NCBI GenBank assembly: GCA_024734495.1
Contig: JALMQS010000032.1
Coordinates: forward strand, 62,001-126,000
Direction of reading: 5' to 3'
DNA from: Forficula auricularia
Lineage: Eukaryota > Arthropoda > Insecta > Dermaptera > Forficulidae
Length of the DNA stretch: 64,000 bases
Both the position numbers and the translations under genes were made by a program. Under the pieces are notes generated by a model. That model saw nothing but the letters and a program-made list of their open reading frames with translations. It ran no database searches and was not told the DNA's origin. How positions within the stretch are numbered: the stretch's first letter is position 1; each line of letters starts with the position of its first letter. Below, in pieces: positions 34,701-47,496 of the stretch.

Positions 34701-37700
34701 AATCGATTCTTACTGGCAAAACACCTGTGATAAGGAAGCAGTACGAATTGAGACAGCCATTTTGGAGGTAATTATTTAATAATTTTGTTAATCGAAATTC
34801 GAAATTTCTAGTAGAAATCAATAGTGTAAAATTGAATAGACAATGTGTTTATCTCAAATAAAAATTGAATATAAGCTGAAAGATATATCAAGTGAATTTA
34901 ATAATTTATTATGAAATAAGTAAATATCAAAATGATCTTTCAAGTGCAAAAGCAATAACTATAAAATTAATTTTCTATCCTATTATCACTTATATTCTAT
35001 CCACTAAGGGTTGTATATTCAAATACAGACAAAATTACTGTTGAAGTGCATCATTCAGTTTGTCCAGCTGATGACAGTAGACTTCCGAATTAATCGTTGT
35101 GTTATCCGGTAAAAGTTCAAAAAAAAAAAAATTCCTTTAAAATCCCACCAAACAGACAGCATCACCTTTTTTTGGTGAATATCGGCTTTGGAAATGGTTT
35201 GAGCCGGTTCATCTTTTTTGCTCTATGACCTCTTGCGTTTGACGTTGTTGTATACAACCCATTTTTCGTCCCCAGTGATTCAGCGCTTCAAAAACGGATC
35301 ATTTTCGTGACGTTTGAGAAGCGAATCGCAGACGTCAATGCGGCGACACAAATTTCCCTCTGTGAGAACATGGGGAACCCATACATCGAGCTTCGAGGAT
35401 AATCCCAGGCCTTTCAAGTGGTCATAAACTGTTGAATTTGATAAATTTAACTTCAATCCGATCTCACGTGTTGTTATTCGCCGGTTCGCATCAACTAATG
35501 CCTTTATCGCGTCTTTATCAGCTTCAACCGGCCTTCCCGAACGTGGTTTATCTTCGACATCAAAATTGCCGGATCGAAATTTAGCGAACCAGTTCTGTCA
35601 CTGGCGTACTGTCAACACACCTTCTCCATACACATCGGTCAATTTCTTTCTGGCTTGAACAGCATTTTTACCCTTTCTGTAGTAAAACAGTAAGATATGT
35701 CGAAAATGCTGTTTATCGCTCTCCATATTTAAAAGGGCACCAACCAAAAACTACTGCATAGAATTAATTAGAATTTTTCACACACAAGCCTTGCTATATG
35801 AGCTCTCAAAGCATATAAAAATTATACGGCTTAAGTGTGAAGTTGGGCTCAAAAAAATACAATTAAATTCTCTGTCGGGAAAAAACGAAATTACTTTCCG
35901 AACAACCTTATATATTCAGTTAATATTGTTTAAAAACTGTACATTATATGGGAGTGGTAACAAATTGCGCTCTTTTGCATTTCTTTATAGCAAGAAGCTA
36001 ACAATAACACACTTCTACTACCTTCTGAGAATAGAAATAATGAGAGCAACGAAGCTAACGAGTCAATCGATTCTTACTGGCAAAACACCTGTGATAAGGA
36101 AGCAGTACGAACTGAGACAGCCATTTTGGAGGTAATTATTTAATAATTTTGTTAACCGAAATTCGAAATTTCTAGTAGAAATCAATAGTGTAAAATTGAA
36201 TAGACAATGTGTTTATCTCAAATAAAAATTGAATATAAGCTGAAAGATATATCAAGTGAATTTAGTAATTTATTATGAAATAAGTAAATATCAAAATGAT
36301 CTTTCAAGTGCAAAAGCAATAACTATAAAATTAATTTTCTATCCTATTATCACTTATATTCTATCCACTAAGGGTTGTATATTCAAATACAGACAAAATT
36401 ATTTTTTAAGAATAACGGGTGCGATCTAGAAGATTCATTGAAAATCTTATTTAAATATATTGTAACATTTATTAATCCCAAAATTATATATTTAAATAAA
36501 AAATGATATTTAAATTTTTGTAGTCACTTTATGATTACGAAATCTTCATTTCGCAAATTTGATTAATTTATTAGATTGACTTGCGTTAAAATATCCCATG
36601 AATCAAGCCCCACAAGCTCAAAGATGTAGGTACTGTCTTACTCCTTGGGACCTCTAGACGTTTGATAATTTTGTTTATGTATCATTTCAATACTACTTAA
36701 GTACGCCTACATGATAAAAATAATATACCCACTCAAATATAATTATTTTCGAAATTAAATTAGTAAAAAAAAATCAAGATCTCAAGAGTTTCAACGATAT
36801 TTTTCAATATTGATCCTTTTATTTTTCTAAACCTATTTTTGATTATTTAAATTTAGACATTAATGTCTGTGTATTGGACGTTTTTCGACATTTTTTCTAT
36901 GCATTCATTAAGGATGGATAAATGGATACCTGTTTTTTTCATAAAGACGATTATCTAAAAACTAAAAAGTTAAAAGTCTTTTAATGAATTCTTTACAAAT
37001 TTTGTTAGAGGGTGGACAGGTTTATGAATATTTTTATAAATTTTCACCAAATGCTAGTGGTAAAATAAATTCTTAAATTAGTTCTTTTAATAAGATGTTT
37101 ATATATAATTTTATCAAAAATACTTTAACAATCGCTTGATAGTTAATCTAAAATTAAAGATCGAAATATTCAGGAAGCGTGTGTTAGAATAAGAACATCT
37201 ATCTATAGATCTAACTCAAGTATTTTTAAAATTAATAAGTTTTTCTTGCCGACAGTTGCAGAGTTGCTGATTTTATAAAAGAAAATCAAAGAGGATGCCC
37301 TATGATTAATGCAAATAAATAAATACACATAAATCATGGCGTACGGTCCATGGATGCTATGGATGCGGCGCATCCCTAAAATTTCAAACATTTAGAGTAT
37401 TTTCATAAATATCGACTTCAAAATTTCAGGAGGATCTTTAAATTTTCAAATTAAAATATTATCCGTTATTTCAAATATTTCTATAAAAATACAATTGTTT
37501 CATAGTTTTAAGGGGCAATTAAAAAAAAAAATTATGAATGATTTTCCAAAAAGGGTGCGGACAGAAGTTTTGAAGTCCCTGCCTGGTGTATTTTCCAGTT
37601 CAAGCATGTCAAAGACAAGTTCAGGCGAGTTTTAATCGAATAAAAATTGTTCTCGCTGAGGAACTATTAAAATATTATAGTAATAATACAAAATACGAAC

Positions 37701-40700
37701 AAATAAAAATGATTCGATAATCTTTGGATTAATCCATTTCTAAGAACTCTCAATATAATTATAAGATCGGAAATAGCTAAGAGTCATAACTTGCTTATAG
37801 CAATAGAAGAAGTCATAGCTTGCTTATAGTAATCTTAAGGGAAACAAGGATTCTAAACCCTAGTTTGATAAATAATGTGGAGATGCCGTCCATGAAAAAA
37901 ACAAGTCTTTTCAAAAAAGGCACCTTTCAAGTCTAGAATGTGACCGAATTGCATTTACCAAATCGCGAAGTTCTTGCAAAAAAATTATCTCTGAGGCAAA
38001 AAAAGCATTCGATCAAAGGATAGGTGACCGTGTCGCATCTTGCCCCAATGGAAACCGGGCCTTTTTCTCTCTAATCAAGACAATAAATAGAAAAGTCGCG
38101 TCTCACACACTTCCGCCCTCTTCCACCCAAATGGTACAGTGGTCACGGCCACCTCTGAAAAAACTAAATCACATGCCTCATTTTTCGCCACTAACTCTAC
38201 TTTAGATGACAAAGGGCTTAACCCGCTCTCATATACCCCCAAACCAACCTCATGGGCAAAATAATTTTCCGGCCCCAAATAATCAAAAAAGCCATTAAAA
38301 AATTGAAATCCGACTCCGCCGCTGGACCCGATTACATCCCACCAATTCTCATTAAAAAATGCGCCCCCCGAATTTGCCCCTATTTTATCTAAGCTATTCC
38401 AACTCTCTTATGAATCGGGCATATTCCCCAAAAGCTGGAAAATAGCCAGAGTCCCACCTATTCCTAAAAAAGGTGACTCTTCACAAATCTCTAATTACAG
38501 ACCTATCGCGATCACCTCTGTTCTTTCCAAAATAATGGAAATGGTTATAAACCAACACGTCCTCCGTCACTTAGAAAATAATAAAATAATTCACGATAGG
38601 CAATATGGTTTTAGACAAAATAGTTCCACAGGCGACATCTTAACCTATGTCACATACACCTGGAACAAAACTCTAGAGTAGCCCTAGATATCTCAAAAGC
38701 TTTTGACCAAGTTTGGCACAAAAATCTTCTTGCCAAACTGACAGAGTTTGGATTCACACCAACACTTCACAAATGGATAGAAAGCTTTCTGGCAAACCAT
38801 AGTATCAAAGTTGTGGTCGATGGAATGTCATCAGAATCCTTCTCCACAAATGCTGGTTTTCCCCAAGATTCGGTAATCCCCCCACGCTCTTCCTAAAATA
38901 CATAAACGACCTTATCGATCAAGCGTCAAACCCCACTCATTGTTACGCCGACGATAACACTCTGCACGGCAAGCCCTCACTCCCAAATAATCGAAACAAT
39001 GTTGCCTCCTCAATCACTCTCGACCTAGACAAACTGAATAAATGGGGCTCTCATAATTTAGTTAACTTTAATGCAAGCAAGACTCAATGTTGTCTAATTT
39101 TCAGGCGCGAAAATAAAAATTTCCCTGATATTCACTTCGATTCGAATACCTTGAAAATGTGTGACAGCCTATCCATGTTGGGCGTCCCTTTTCGCATCGG
39201 ACCTGTCTTGGAATGAACACATCTCCTCTGTGGCGAAATCTGCAGCAAGGAAGTTTGGCCACTTATTCAGGTCCAAGCGATTTTTCACGCCCCTACATCT
39301 TCTCACCATCTACAAGGCCCAAATCCGCCCCTGTCTCGAATACGGCATCTATGGATAGGAGCCTCTAAATATTCTCTTGCTACCCTGGATTCAATTCAGA
39401 AAATAGCCGTCAGGCTAATCGACGATTCTACCCTCACCGACTCCATCGACTCGCTAGCTCATCGAAGAAATGTCTCTGCCCTTTCCCTTTTCTATAGATA
39501 CTACACGGCAGGTGCTCTGATGAGATAAAATCAGTAATTCCGCCCAAAGCATGCTTTGCGCGTACCACGCGTTTTGCCGTCTCCCAACACTCTTTCGTGG
39601 TCAAATTAGAAAAGTGCCGGACCACTTCATTCGCCAATACGTATATCCCCATGAATTCAAGTAACTGGAACTATCACCCAGCCTCCATCTTTCCCAGCAC
39701 TTATAATCTTCAAACCTCCAAAACCCGAGTGCATAAACACCTACGTCTCCACCCTCTCACTTAATCAACTTTCCCTTCTCTTCGGTAATGCAAGGGTCTT
39801 TCGAGATCCATAGGGGCTGCATCTTTACTGGTCCGTATTCGATTGCATTAAAAAAAAAAAAAAAAATAGAATTAGGAGAAATTGAAGATTTTCTTATTGG
39901 TAGGTCAGGCTGATTCTTTGTGGAAGCAAGACGGTCGATTTCCATCTCAGGGACTGTCAAAAGATTTCATTTCCGACTCCTACCTTCACACAAAGCAGTA
40001 TTCGTTTGGGGCAAAGGTCCCAAAATATACTTTTAAAAATTCTATTGTTAAATTTGAAAAATAACGAAAATGATGCCGTATCGATGAAATTTGCAAAAAA
40101 AAGCGAAAATTAAAATAAAATTTCTGAAAATGAAGGGTACTTTTTTGGACAGCTACCCCTGGTTGAAAAGTCACCAAACGCCACTGACATACATATATAC
40201 ATAACATACATCTCTATAATTTAATTTTTTGAGACAGTATGTTTGAAGGCTCGACCTTAATCTTAGTAAATGACTAATCTACTTCATCTTTACATTTACT
40301 TAAGACTTTGTGCTCAAAAGAAATATTATTAAGAAAGAAAAAATGATTGAAGATGAATTGAAGATGAAGGCCAAGCCTACGAAATTATAATCTCAAACAA
40401 ATACAAATATATATTGAATGTAATGGAAGGCAGCCCAGGATAGTAGAAAGAAAAAATTAACACATATCAAATAAGGTGTAATTTATTGGAATCCTTCCTC
40501 CTTTCAAACCGACGTTTCGGAGGATTTTCCCTCCTTCTTCAGGCTTTCAAAGGGTCAATGAAACCCTGAAGAAGGAGGGAAAAATCCTCCGAAACGTCGG
40601 TTCGAAAGGAAAGGAGGAAGGATTCCAACAAATTACACCTTATTTGATATGTGTTAATTTTTTCTTTCCTCACTACCCCTGGGCTGCCTTCCATTACATT

Positions 40701-43700
40701 CAATTAAAATTTCTACCAGTCCGTCTCTCTCCAGAGAAAATTTCTTTGCAAAAAACACATAATATATGTTATGTGTGTATATTTCTTTGTATTAGACAGA
40801 GTGACACTCTCTTTGATTTTCTATTTTTAAGTTTTTCTTAGCTCAATGACATTATTTCATTTATAACGTACTTATCACATATAAAAATAATAATATCTAG
40901 GACTCCCATAATTAATGATTTATTTTAAATTAAATATATAAACAAGACTTTTTAAAACTACATTTTTGACATATTGTCTTCAAAGATTCATTACTTCGCT
41001 TTAAGTAGAAAAATAAATGAAAGTGGTTTTTGACATCATCGACAGTGTGGAATATTTTTCTTATCAAATTAATGTTGCAGAGATCTAAACAGGTGATAAT
41101 TAAATGGAACTATGTCCGGTAAGTAGGAGTATTAATCCTTCCTAATCTTTCATTTTCTTTTACGTGATTTTTAATTGCATGCTGTTTTGCGTTATCTTCC
41201 TACATCTCTCTCTCTCCCTCTTTCAATCTATTTCCTCTTGTACTAATCTATCTTGAATTTTTCTCTCCCTAAATGATATTCTTTTTATTTTTATTATTAT
41301 TTTTTTATTTTTTTATTTATATAATTTTCTGTTATGGATATTTACCTAATTACTAATATTAAAATACTAATTGCCCCTTTTTCTTTTTTTTCTTTTTTGT
41401 TATTTCGACTGATGTTTGTTCTTTTGTTCATTATAATTATAATCTGTTCAAGCTACTATTTTTTGTTCTAATAAATGTAGAAAAATTAATTATTCTATTT
41501 CTCACCTTCCTTTATTATTTTCTCTTTACTCTTATGATTTCATAGGGTACCAGACTTTTCTTTCTTAAATCTATCTAATATGATTGCGCATCTCAAGATT
41601 TATAAGAGTACGGTGGCTAGATGATCACCTTCCTAAAAAGCGAACATACTGGAAATTAAATACACAAAAACCAAGTTAAATTTTAAAAGAAAATCTCTGA
41701 GATTATTCTTTCCTTAATCTAAGTTGTTATAAATAAGTTCACCTATCTTTCAAAAGAGGTGTCGTCTTCTCAAAAATCGAATCCAAATGCCAAAAAAGCT
41801 ATTCGGGCCATTGACAATCCTTTGAGACGATCCCAAATGACACATATAACTAGCTAATAAATTTAATTTAACAATCTTAACATCTTCATCGTCAAATTTC
41901 ACTGATGAATTATTCAAAATTAATTAAATAATGTATGATGGGTTTGTCTTAAAACTTAGAGGATTGCCAATGATCCGGAAATTTTTTTGGCACATGGGTT
42001 CGATTCTCAAAGAGATTACAACATTTCTGACATGTAAAAAAAAATTATCTCTAACATCTTAGATTAAGCAAAGGACAATCTCATAGATTTATTTTACAAT
42101 ATCAACTCTGCTACTATCGGTTATCAAAATTTAAAACTTAGTTAAAAATTGTTATTTAAAAAAAATAATACTTAAATAAAAGTCTTTTAAATATGTCATT
42201 ATTTATGGGAATTCCCACTATGATTAATTTAGAAAATCCTTATATTTTATGACAATTACAAATTTTAATGTTCCAGGACTTGAATAAATACTGCTGGAAT
42301 GGTGAGGGAGAGCTCGGTGCTGGTGTTCCTCTTCGGCCTCTTAATACTGACGGTGCTATATATACATTGACTGTATTAAATGGGGGCGAGTCATTTTCAA
42401 ACGATAATCCAGGCAATACAAGCAGTGGGACCGGAAATGAATCTGGATCTACAAGTGGCGTTTCATCAGCTATTGAATCCCAGGCCCCACTTGTAGATCT
42501 AGATTCGATTTTATCAATAATTCCGGGAGGACAGACTGCAACTCTTAGTGCTTCTACTGCCCTTCATGTATCTGCAGGATCTACGACCTATATTGCTGAG
42601 ACTCCATTTGAAACTGTAATTCTTCCTGAGTCAAAAAATGAGTATTTTTATGAAGATAGTGGTTATGGAGGACTGGAGGCCAACAATCAGGATGGAGGTA
42701 CTACAACAAGTGCTGGATCTTATGTTTCCACACCAGATAATAATAATGACTGGAAACAAGCTGATCATAACGCTACAACTTTATCAAACGTTACAGATTC
42801 TGCTGACTCTCTCCTACGCAATGCTTTACAAGGTGAAAATCAAAACCAATAATAACTTTTAATTTAAATTTAAGATACTCGATTTAGATTCATATTTATA
42901 ATATAAAATCAATTATACTAACTGCTGCTATGGCTTTGTTGAAAGCACTGGTTCCCATATGCTCACCGAAATCAAGCAACATATAACGCGGTAAGGTCTT
43001 AGATAACTGTTTATGATGAATGCCTGCTTTTGCCATTATTAAGCCCTCTTAAAATTAGTCTGTTGAGAGCCCCACTGGTTTTGATTAGGAAAGACCAAAG
43101 TGAATTATTGCGAGTTGCGACCTTTTATTTCCACAAGGAACCCAATCTCTATACACTTTAAGGATATAGGGCAGGGTTGCTCAGCCTTTTATTACCCAAA
43201 ACCAAATTCATGAAATATTTAAATACTACCAAAAAATATCTATGTTCAATATTATTTTTTCTACCCAATATTCTTCTACTTTGAAAATATTTTTAAAATT
43301 CTAAAAATTATAGTTGAAAATTTTCATCCTCCAAAAAAATAATGTAATTTAGAAAAACTCAAAACAAGCCAATGAAAAAAATCTATCTTCAATCGAAAGA
43401 ATAAATAATTTCAAAAAATGAAGAGAATTTAAAAACAGTGAGGAAAAATATAAATTTTCCTTTTTTCTGCGATCTTCGGAAAAAATTGATAGGTTTCGGA
43501 ATGCTGCTTTCATCTTCAGTCTATTATAAATATCTCACATGAAAATTTAATCAAGTCTTAGAGTTGAATTCATAATAACATCTTTAGTGATATTAAACAG
43601 AGGATAAAGACATAACTTTTTAGTCTCAAATAAATGACTCGAGAGACATCCGTGTCTGTACCGCAAGAGATCTCCCGCGTACCACCCGATGAGAACCTCT

Positions 43701-45176
43701 CATATAGAGAGCATTGCCACTACAGGAAAAAGTAGGTCAATAAAAACATTAAATTAAATTAATCAGTAAACTAAATATACTCATACTTAAAAATTAATTA
43801 TTAGTCATAAGTAAAAGGCATTTATTAATACGTAAATTTGTTATTCTTAGATATTTCTAGTATATTCCATTGGGTACCACTTTTCACTGAAACAAATGAA
43901 TAGAATAGCAAGAGAATAAATTTATACTTCTATAGAAATAGGAAGAGACACTTCTTTCATGATCTATAAAGAAGAAGATGTCTCTTTCCAGATCTGCCAT
44001 GTTTTAAAAACATCTCACTCAATTATCATATGTTATAAATATATTTGCGAATATATGTATCGTATATCGAGGATACATAGATACTTCCCAAAACCTTAGC
44101 CTTGGAACCGATTTCGTCCCTATAGTTTTATCTTGTTGTATCTCAATAGATATTTTTATGAAGAGAGCAAGATACAGTAACGATTTTTGAAATTTCTTCT
44201 ATTCAATATTATAGTGAAATGACATTCAAACAAAAATAATCTATTTTAACAAATCAATTGTTTAAAATAATTTTAGTTTTATCTATCAATTTGTAAAATA
44301 TAATTAAAAAAGCCCTTATAATTAGATGTGCTATACTTAACACTAGAAAATTTTAACAACTTTTGTAATTTCCTTATCAAATCTGAAAAAACAATAGATC
44401 ATTCTTTATCTCGTTTATTTTTCAAGTTCTTTTAATTAGTTTGATATGATATAGCTTCTTATACTATATAATTGGAAATATACAAATATATCCTTCCAAT
44501 GTGGAATGTATTTCTTTATTACTATTTTTATAATTATATTATTTTTTAATTAACAGGTAAAGCGGCATTCTCCAGTCAGCAGAATCGATATAAAAGAGAA
44601 GGAACTGAATCAATGGATGAAATTCTTTTCCCTACCATGGACGCAGCATTTCCGGATGAATATGAGAAACTGAAGAGAATAGCCACCGAAGTAGCAGAAT
44701 CTGTAAATCAGTTTTGCAGAGATTCACCGAACTTACCTATATCATCCAGTCCTGGAGTAACACTTTTTACTTCTTTAACCCCAGCTACGCCTACATCTGT
44801 TCCAACCACTGTTGTAATTGCCAGCCTTAGTAATGGAAATATAACCCCTTCTGCAGCTGGAAATAGTTCTAGTAATTCTAGTACCGTAAGTGGTAACGTC
44901 CCACGAAAAGAACGATCACTTCACTACTGTAATATCTGTAGTAAAGGATTTAAGGATAAATATTCCGTTAACGTTCATATAAGAACACACACAGGAGAAA
45001 AACCATTCGCATGCTCTCTGTGCGGGAAAAGTTTTCGGCAAAAAGCTCATTTGGCCAAACATTATCAGACACATCTTGCACAGAAGAATTCGGTATCAGG
45101 AGCCACCACGAAATCATCTGGTAAATCGCGTTTCCAGTCTGGAAAGCAATCTACACAAACGATAGTTGATGCATGA
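31520..45176 (+). CDS. Two-finger C2H2 zinc-finger protein, four coding exons, family not identified
   Basis: Proposed exons are 31520-31726, 34627-34767, 42277-42832 and 44557-45176, giving about 507 residues. All borders are GT-AG, and the phases (0, 0, 1) match at every join. Residues 1-69 are acidic, then an Asn/Glu-rich exon ends in ETAILE and runs into [17 protein letters not shown] long Ser/Thr/Gly-rich middle with [13 protein letters not shown] follows. Near residues 425-475 are two C2H2 fingers, YCNICSKGF and [10 protein letters not shown], each C-X2-C-X12-H-X3-H and joined by a TGEKPF linker. The C-terminal tail is basic and Ser/Thr-rich. Acidic and Ser/Thr-rich parts plus fingers suggest a nuclear DNA-binding regulator, but I do not recognise the orthologue. 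Exon 2 has a second copy at 35991-36131. Confidence 0.82.
32779..32995 (+). mobile_element. Possible solo LTR with TATA box
   Basis: Starts TGTTGGGCAGTAGTGACATC, has TATAAAAGAGCC at 32832 and a short frame just downstream. The TGTTGGG start and promoter spacing recall LTRs of Bel/Pao or copia elements. The right end and a target duplication could not be fixed, so this is tentative. It lies in intron 1 of the zinc-finger gene. Confidence 0.25.
34546..35037 (+). repeat. 492-bp direct repeat, copy 1 (contains exon 2)
   Basis: Matches 35910-36401 with a constant offset of 1364 bp and only four differences, all transitions and no indels. The match starts at a TA-rich ATATATTCAG and ends at ACAAAATTA. 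On the right it runs straight into the middle of a mariner transposase. Confidence 0.95.
34627..34767 (+). CDS. Zinc-finger gene exon 2, first copy
   Basis: A 141-bp phase-0 exon lies between a TTATAG acceptor and a GTAATT donor. It encodes [16 protein letters not shown], then [18 protein letters not shown] and IETAILE. The frame is open only in this phase, and it joins smoothly to DLNKYCWN of the next exon. The 210-residue frame that overlaps it at 34139-34771 is in another phase and has no coding look. Confidence 0.72.
35038..35909 (-). pseudogene. Mariner element, truncated at its 3' end, with three stop codons
   Basis: On the minus strand the transposase starts at 35726. It contains [39 protein letters not shown], a second helix-turn-helix with [15 protein letters not shown], and [16 protein letters not shown] with the first catalytic Asp. 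It breaks off in [13 protein letters not shown], before the second catalytic block, at the join with the direct repeat. In-frame stops replace a residue near WFAKF, one in LKR*ITGDEKW and one after KRKRS. The outer end, with GTTGTTCGGAAAGTAATTTC on the minus strand, meets the second direct-repeat copy at a TA, as expected for mariner insertion. Confidence 0.9.
35910..36401 (+). repeat. 492-bp direct repeat, copy 2 (contains exon 2 again)
   Basis: Second copy of 34546-35037. Its left border is the intact mariner end; its right border continues into unique intron sequence. Confidence 0.95.
35991..36131 (+). CDS. Zinc-finger gene exon 2, second copy
   Basis: Identical in length and splice sites to 34627-34767. 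Two of the four repeat differences fall in it, and both change a residue: Asn to Ser, and Ile to Thr in the RIETAILE segment. It is either an allelic copy placed in series by the assembler or a tandem exon. If both were spliced in, the frame would stay open. Confidence 0.65.
36402..37919. other. Intron sequence, little recognised
   Basis: AT-rich. A segment at 37225-37335 with AGTTGCAGAGTTGCTGAT and AAATCAAAGAGGATG is a diverged relative of the palindrome family at 5903-6030. Nothing else is recognised. Confidence 0.4.
37920..39866 (+). pseudogene. Jockey-type non-LTR retrotransposon, longest copy, frameshifted
   Basis: This copy starts in the linker between endonuclease and reverse transcriptase, with [18 protein letters not shown] near 37975. 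The transcriptase shows [49 protein letters not shown] and then [14 protein letters not shown] near 38940. These motifs are in different frames, so several indels have occurred. The C-terminal part matches copy 1, followed by the shared 3' UTR and an A-rich tail at 39849-39866. It reads with the host gene, in the intron before exon 3. Confidence 0.9.
40417..40705. repeat. Palindrome with hammerhead-like motifs in both arms
   Basis: Left arm about 40417-40552 and right arm about 40562-40705 are inverted copies with scattered changes. They share CAAATAAGGTGTAATTT and GGAATCCTTCCTCC text. The outer end CTGCCTTCCATTACATTCAA is related to the right end of the repeat at 3770-4118. The hammerhead-like site is intact in the right arm and has one stem I mismatch in the left. 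Confidence 0.8.
40562..40604 (+). ncRNA. Hammerhead-ribozyme-like motif 3
   Basis: Stem I strand AACC, core CTGAAGA, extra A, stem II GGAGG with CCTCC, core GAAA, then C-GTC and stem I partner GGTT. Stem I pairs four and stem II five bases. Compared with motif 1, the stem II bases change on both sides while the core stays. Confidence 0.45.
40850..42276. other. Intron sequence before exon 3
   Basis: AT-rich with pyrimidine-rich stretches at 41200-41420. A B-box-like GGGTTCGATTCTC at 41998 and a CTGCTACTATCGG motif at 42108 suggest old repeat fragments. No gene is seen. Confidence 0.4.
42277..42832 (+). CDS. Zinc-finger gene exon 3 (Ser/Thr/Gly-rich middle)
   Basis: Acceptor TTCCAG, donor GTGAAA, leaving phase 1. 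It encodes [20 protein letters not shown], a Ser/Gly/Thr-rich stretch, [19 protein letters not shown], then an acidic segment with [11 protein letters not shown] and ends DSLLRNALQ. Composition fits a disordered regulatory region. The next in-frame stop in the intron comes soon after the donor. Confidence 0.85.
42833..44556. other. Last intron of the zinc-finger gene, nothing recognised
   Basis: AT-rich sequence. I found no element of the window's repeat families and no open frame of interest. Confidence 0.4.
44557..45176 (+). CDS. Zinc-finger gene exon 4 with both C2H2 fingers
   Basis: Starts after TTAACAG and completes a split Gly codon, then [20 protein letters not shown]. It contains [19 protein letters not shown], a Ser/Thr-rich spacer, [37 protein letters not shown], and HLAKHYQTH. 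It ends at a TGA at 45174-45176. An AATTAA-rich 3' flank follows, but a poly(A) signal cannot be singled out. Confidence 0.93.
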
Positions 45177-47496
45177 TATCTGAAGACTTAACTTTTCAAA
45201 CGTTAAAAAGTTCCTTTCATATATTTCTAGATATCATGCAGTGTATGTTCTTTGATCTATGAATCTCCTGGAATTCTTCCAATCCACCAAACACAAAACA
45301 AAAACAAGTATTAATTTTTACGCTAAATTAATAGCGTTGAAACTTAGATCTCTTTTTTTTTATTAAAATCCTTATTAGAGTTCTTGAATCTTTCAAGTAA
45401 AATTATGCCTGTCTTCCATATTTTTCATAAATATGCATAATTTTAAAATAGCTACTAAGTTCATATAAAAAAATAAATATTCATAAAAATAGGATAATCT
45501 TACAAAATACGTTTTCTTTAAATTTCTCAAATATCCGTTGAAATGTTAATTATTTATGTTAAACATTATAATGATATTCTTCTTGAGTCTATTTTTCAAA
45601 AAAGTCAATATTTTTCAATTTAAAATAATACATTTCATCCGAAGAATATAGATATTTTAAAATGTAGGTATCTCTATCTTTGAGATCAATTATAGGCGAT
45701 GAAATATTTATTTGAGAAAGAAAATTTAAAATATATAATAATATGGTATTGTTGTTAGACCTTTTCTAGAGCTAGCTAGGGTTCTTGAATAAATTAAGAG
45801 TTGTGGTATTCAAATATTTTATTTTATTTTGTTTTCTATTAGGAGTCGTCCATATATTAGGTCAAGCTTCTAAGAAATATGAGCTAAGACACGAGGATTT
45901 AGGATTTTCTTCCTTCGTGATATCAGGGCAGTTTCTTCCGGTGGCTACAAGTGACGTAAGAAACCTGAGTACCGAATAAATTTTAATTAAACCGAAAATA
46001 CTAATACTCCTCCTACTTTTTGGATTACTGTTTTTTAAGTATTGATAACATCCAAATAAATTATAATGTGCTAGCTTTGATTTTTACTTATTTGTCCCAA
46101 TGACATCGATTGACAAGACCTAACAATAGATATAGATATGCGATCCTCTATCTTGTCTAGAAACATAACGGGTAAACTCCTTAATCGTATATGACATTTA
46201 ATTATTTAACGTTGCAAATTTCAGCTGCCCACTACCCAAGGAAATTACACGAAATCATAAACATATTTAAAAGACATTGTCTTTTTATTCCATAAACAAA
46301 CTTGAATTTGTTCCTGGTTTGAGATGGATGAGTCTGTTTTAGGGGCGAGAGTGGAACATCAAAGAATACCATAGAATGACTACATATTTCTATAATTTTA
46401 AATTTTAATAATTCAAAATTTATGGACAATCATTTTTATGGGTACTTATGTAACATAAGGAGAGGAGGAATCAGACTGTAACAAAATATGGCACATGGGG
46501 AGGGTCTAAAAATGACAAAATCGCGTAATGTAATATATAGACGACTCCTCCCTATTAAAGAATAACGTGTTTTAAAGAGATATGAGATTAAAACTACTAT
46601 TTTTAATGTACCCTTTGTTTTCTAAATTAATACTATGAAACTTTTAGAAATTTTTAATATTAAACCATTGCCATATAAAATCCTAGCTCTATTTTTATAC
46701 TTAAATGAATTCATTGTGATATTTAAATGAATTTGATTAAAAATCGCGGTTGTGCCCGACTTGGAATGGGAATCTCTTTTCTGAAGGATAAGAGTCTAAT
46801 AATTAAAGATTAAAAAAAAAGACGAGAAAAAAGATTTTCTTGTCAAAAACTTTTTCATTTGTAGATAGGTATATAGAGATATTTAATTATTACCCAAGTA
46901 TGTGAAAAATCTTTTATTTAAATTCTTTTAGAAAATAGTTCATAAATTTTAAGATATATTTTAGATAATATGATTTGATTTACTTAAATTTTTCTTGGTA
47001 ATTATGTTCCTTATTGTCATTATTAAACTATTTATTTTTAGATCATTTTTTTAAACATTAATTACCATTTACGAATAATAGTTTTCTTGCAGCATCTTGT
47101 CTCTCTTTAATAAGCTCATTTTGCTTATACTTTCATTTAGTTTTCAATCAACACTGAAGCTGATGAGATTATTTTTTACTCTTTTAGGGAGTATAAATGA
47201 TAAGCTTCAATTGTATAGTTAATACTTACTCTTCTAATAGATATTGTAGTAATTTATTTTGTAATCTTTGACATTCAAAATTTTTTAAACTATCTTTTTT
47301 ATATGAGGTTTGTAAATTTTAAATATATATATATATAGTAGAATTGCTGAAATTTTTATATATATATATATATAAAAGGTAGAATTTTTGAATAAGAAAT
47401 TAAATTAAATTACCTATATGAAAAACGATAATTATAGGAAAAATGGTTATCAATTGTGATAAAATTATTTATTGAAACACATTATCCTTTTTTTTC
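45177..47496. other. 3' flank and intergenic AT-rich sequence
   Basis: No gene is recognised. A 64-codon frame at 45785-45979 starts with a hydrophobic stretch, but lacks a recognisable domain and is in strongly AT-rich sequence, so I do not call it. Confidence 0.4.

Noticed and set aside
34139..34771. 210-codon open frame on the plus strand
   Set aside because: It overlaps the repeated exon in another phase, is rich in Phe/Tyr/Leu as expected from AT-rich noise, and its last 70 codons recur only because of the 492-bp direct repeat.
45785..45979. 64-codon frame with a hydrophobic start, possible small secreted or membrane protein
   Set aside because: AT-rich context, no domain, no splice partners; hydrophobic residues are expected from T-rich codons.
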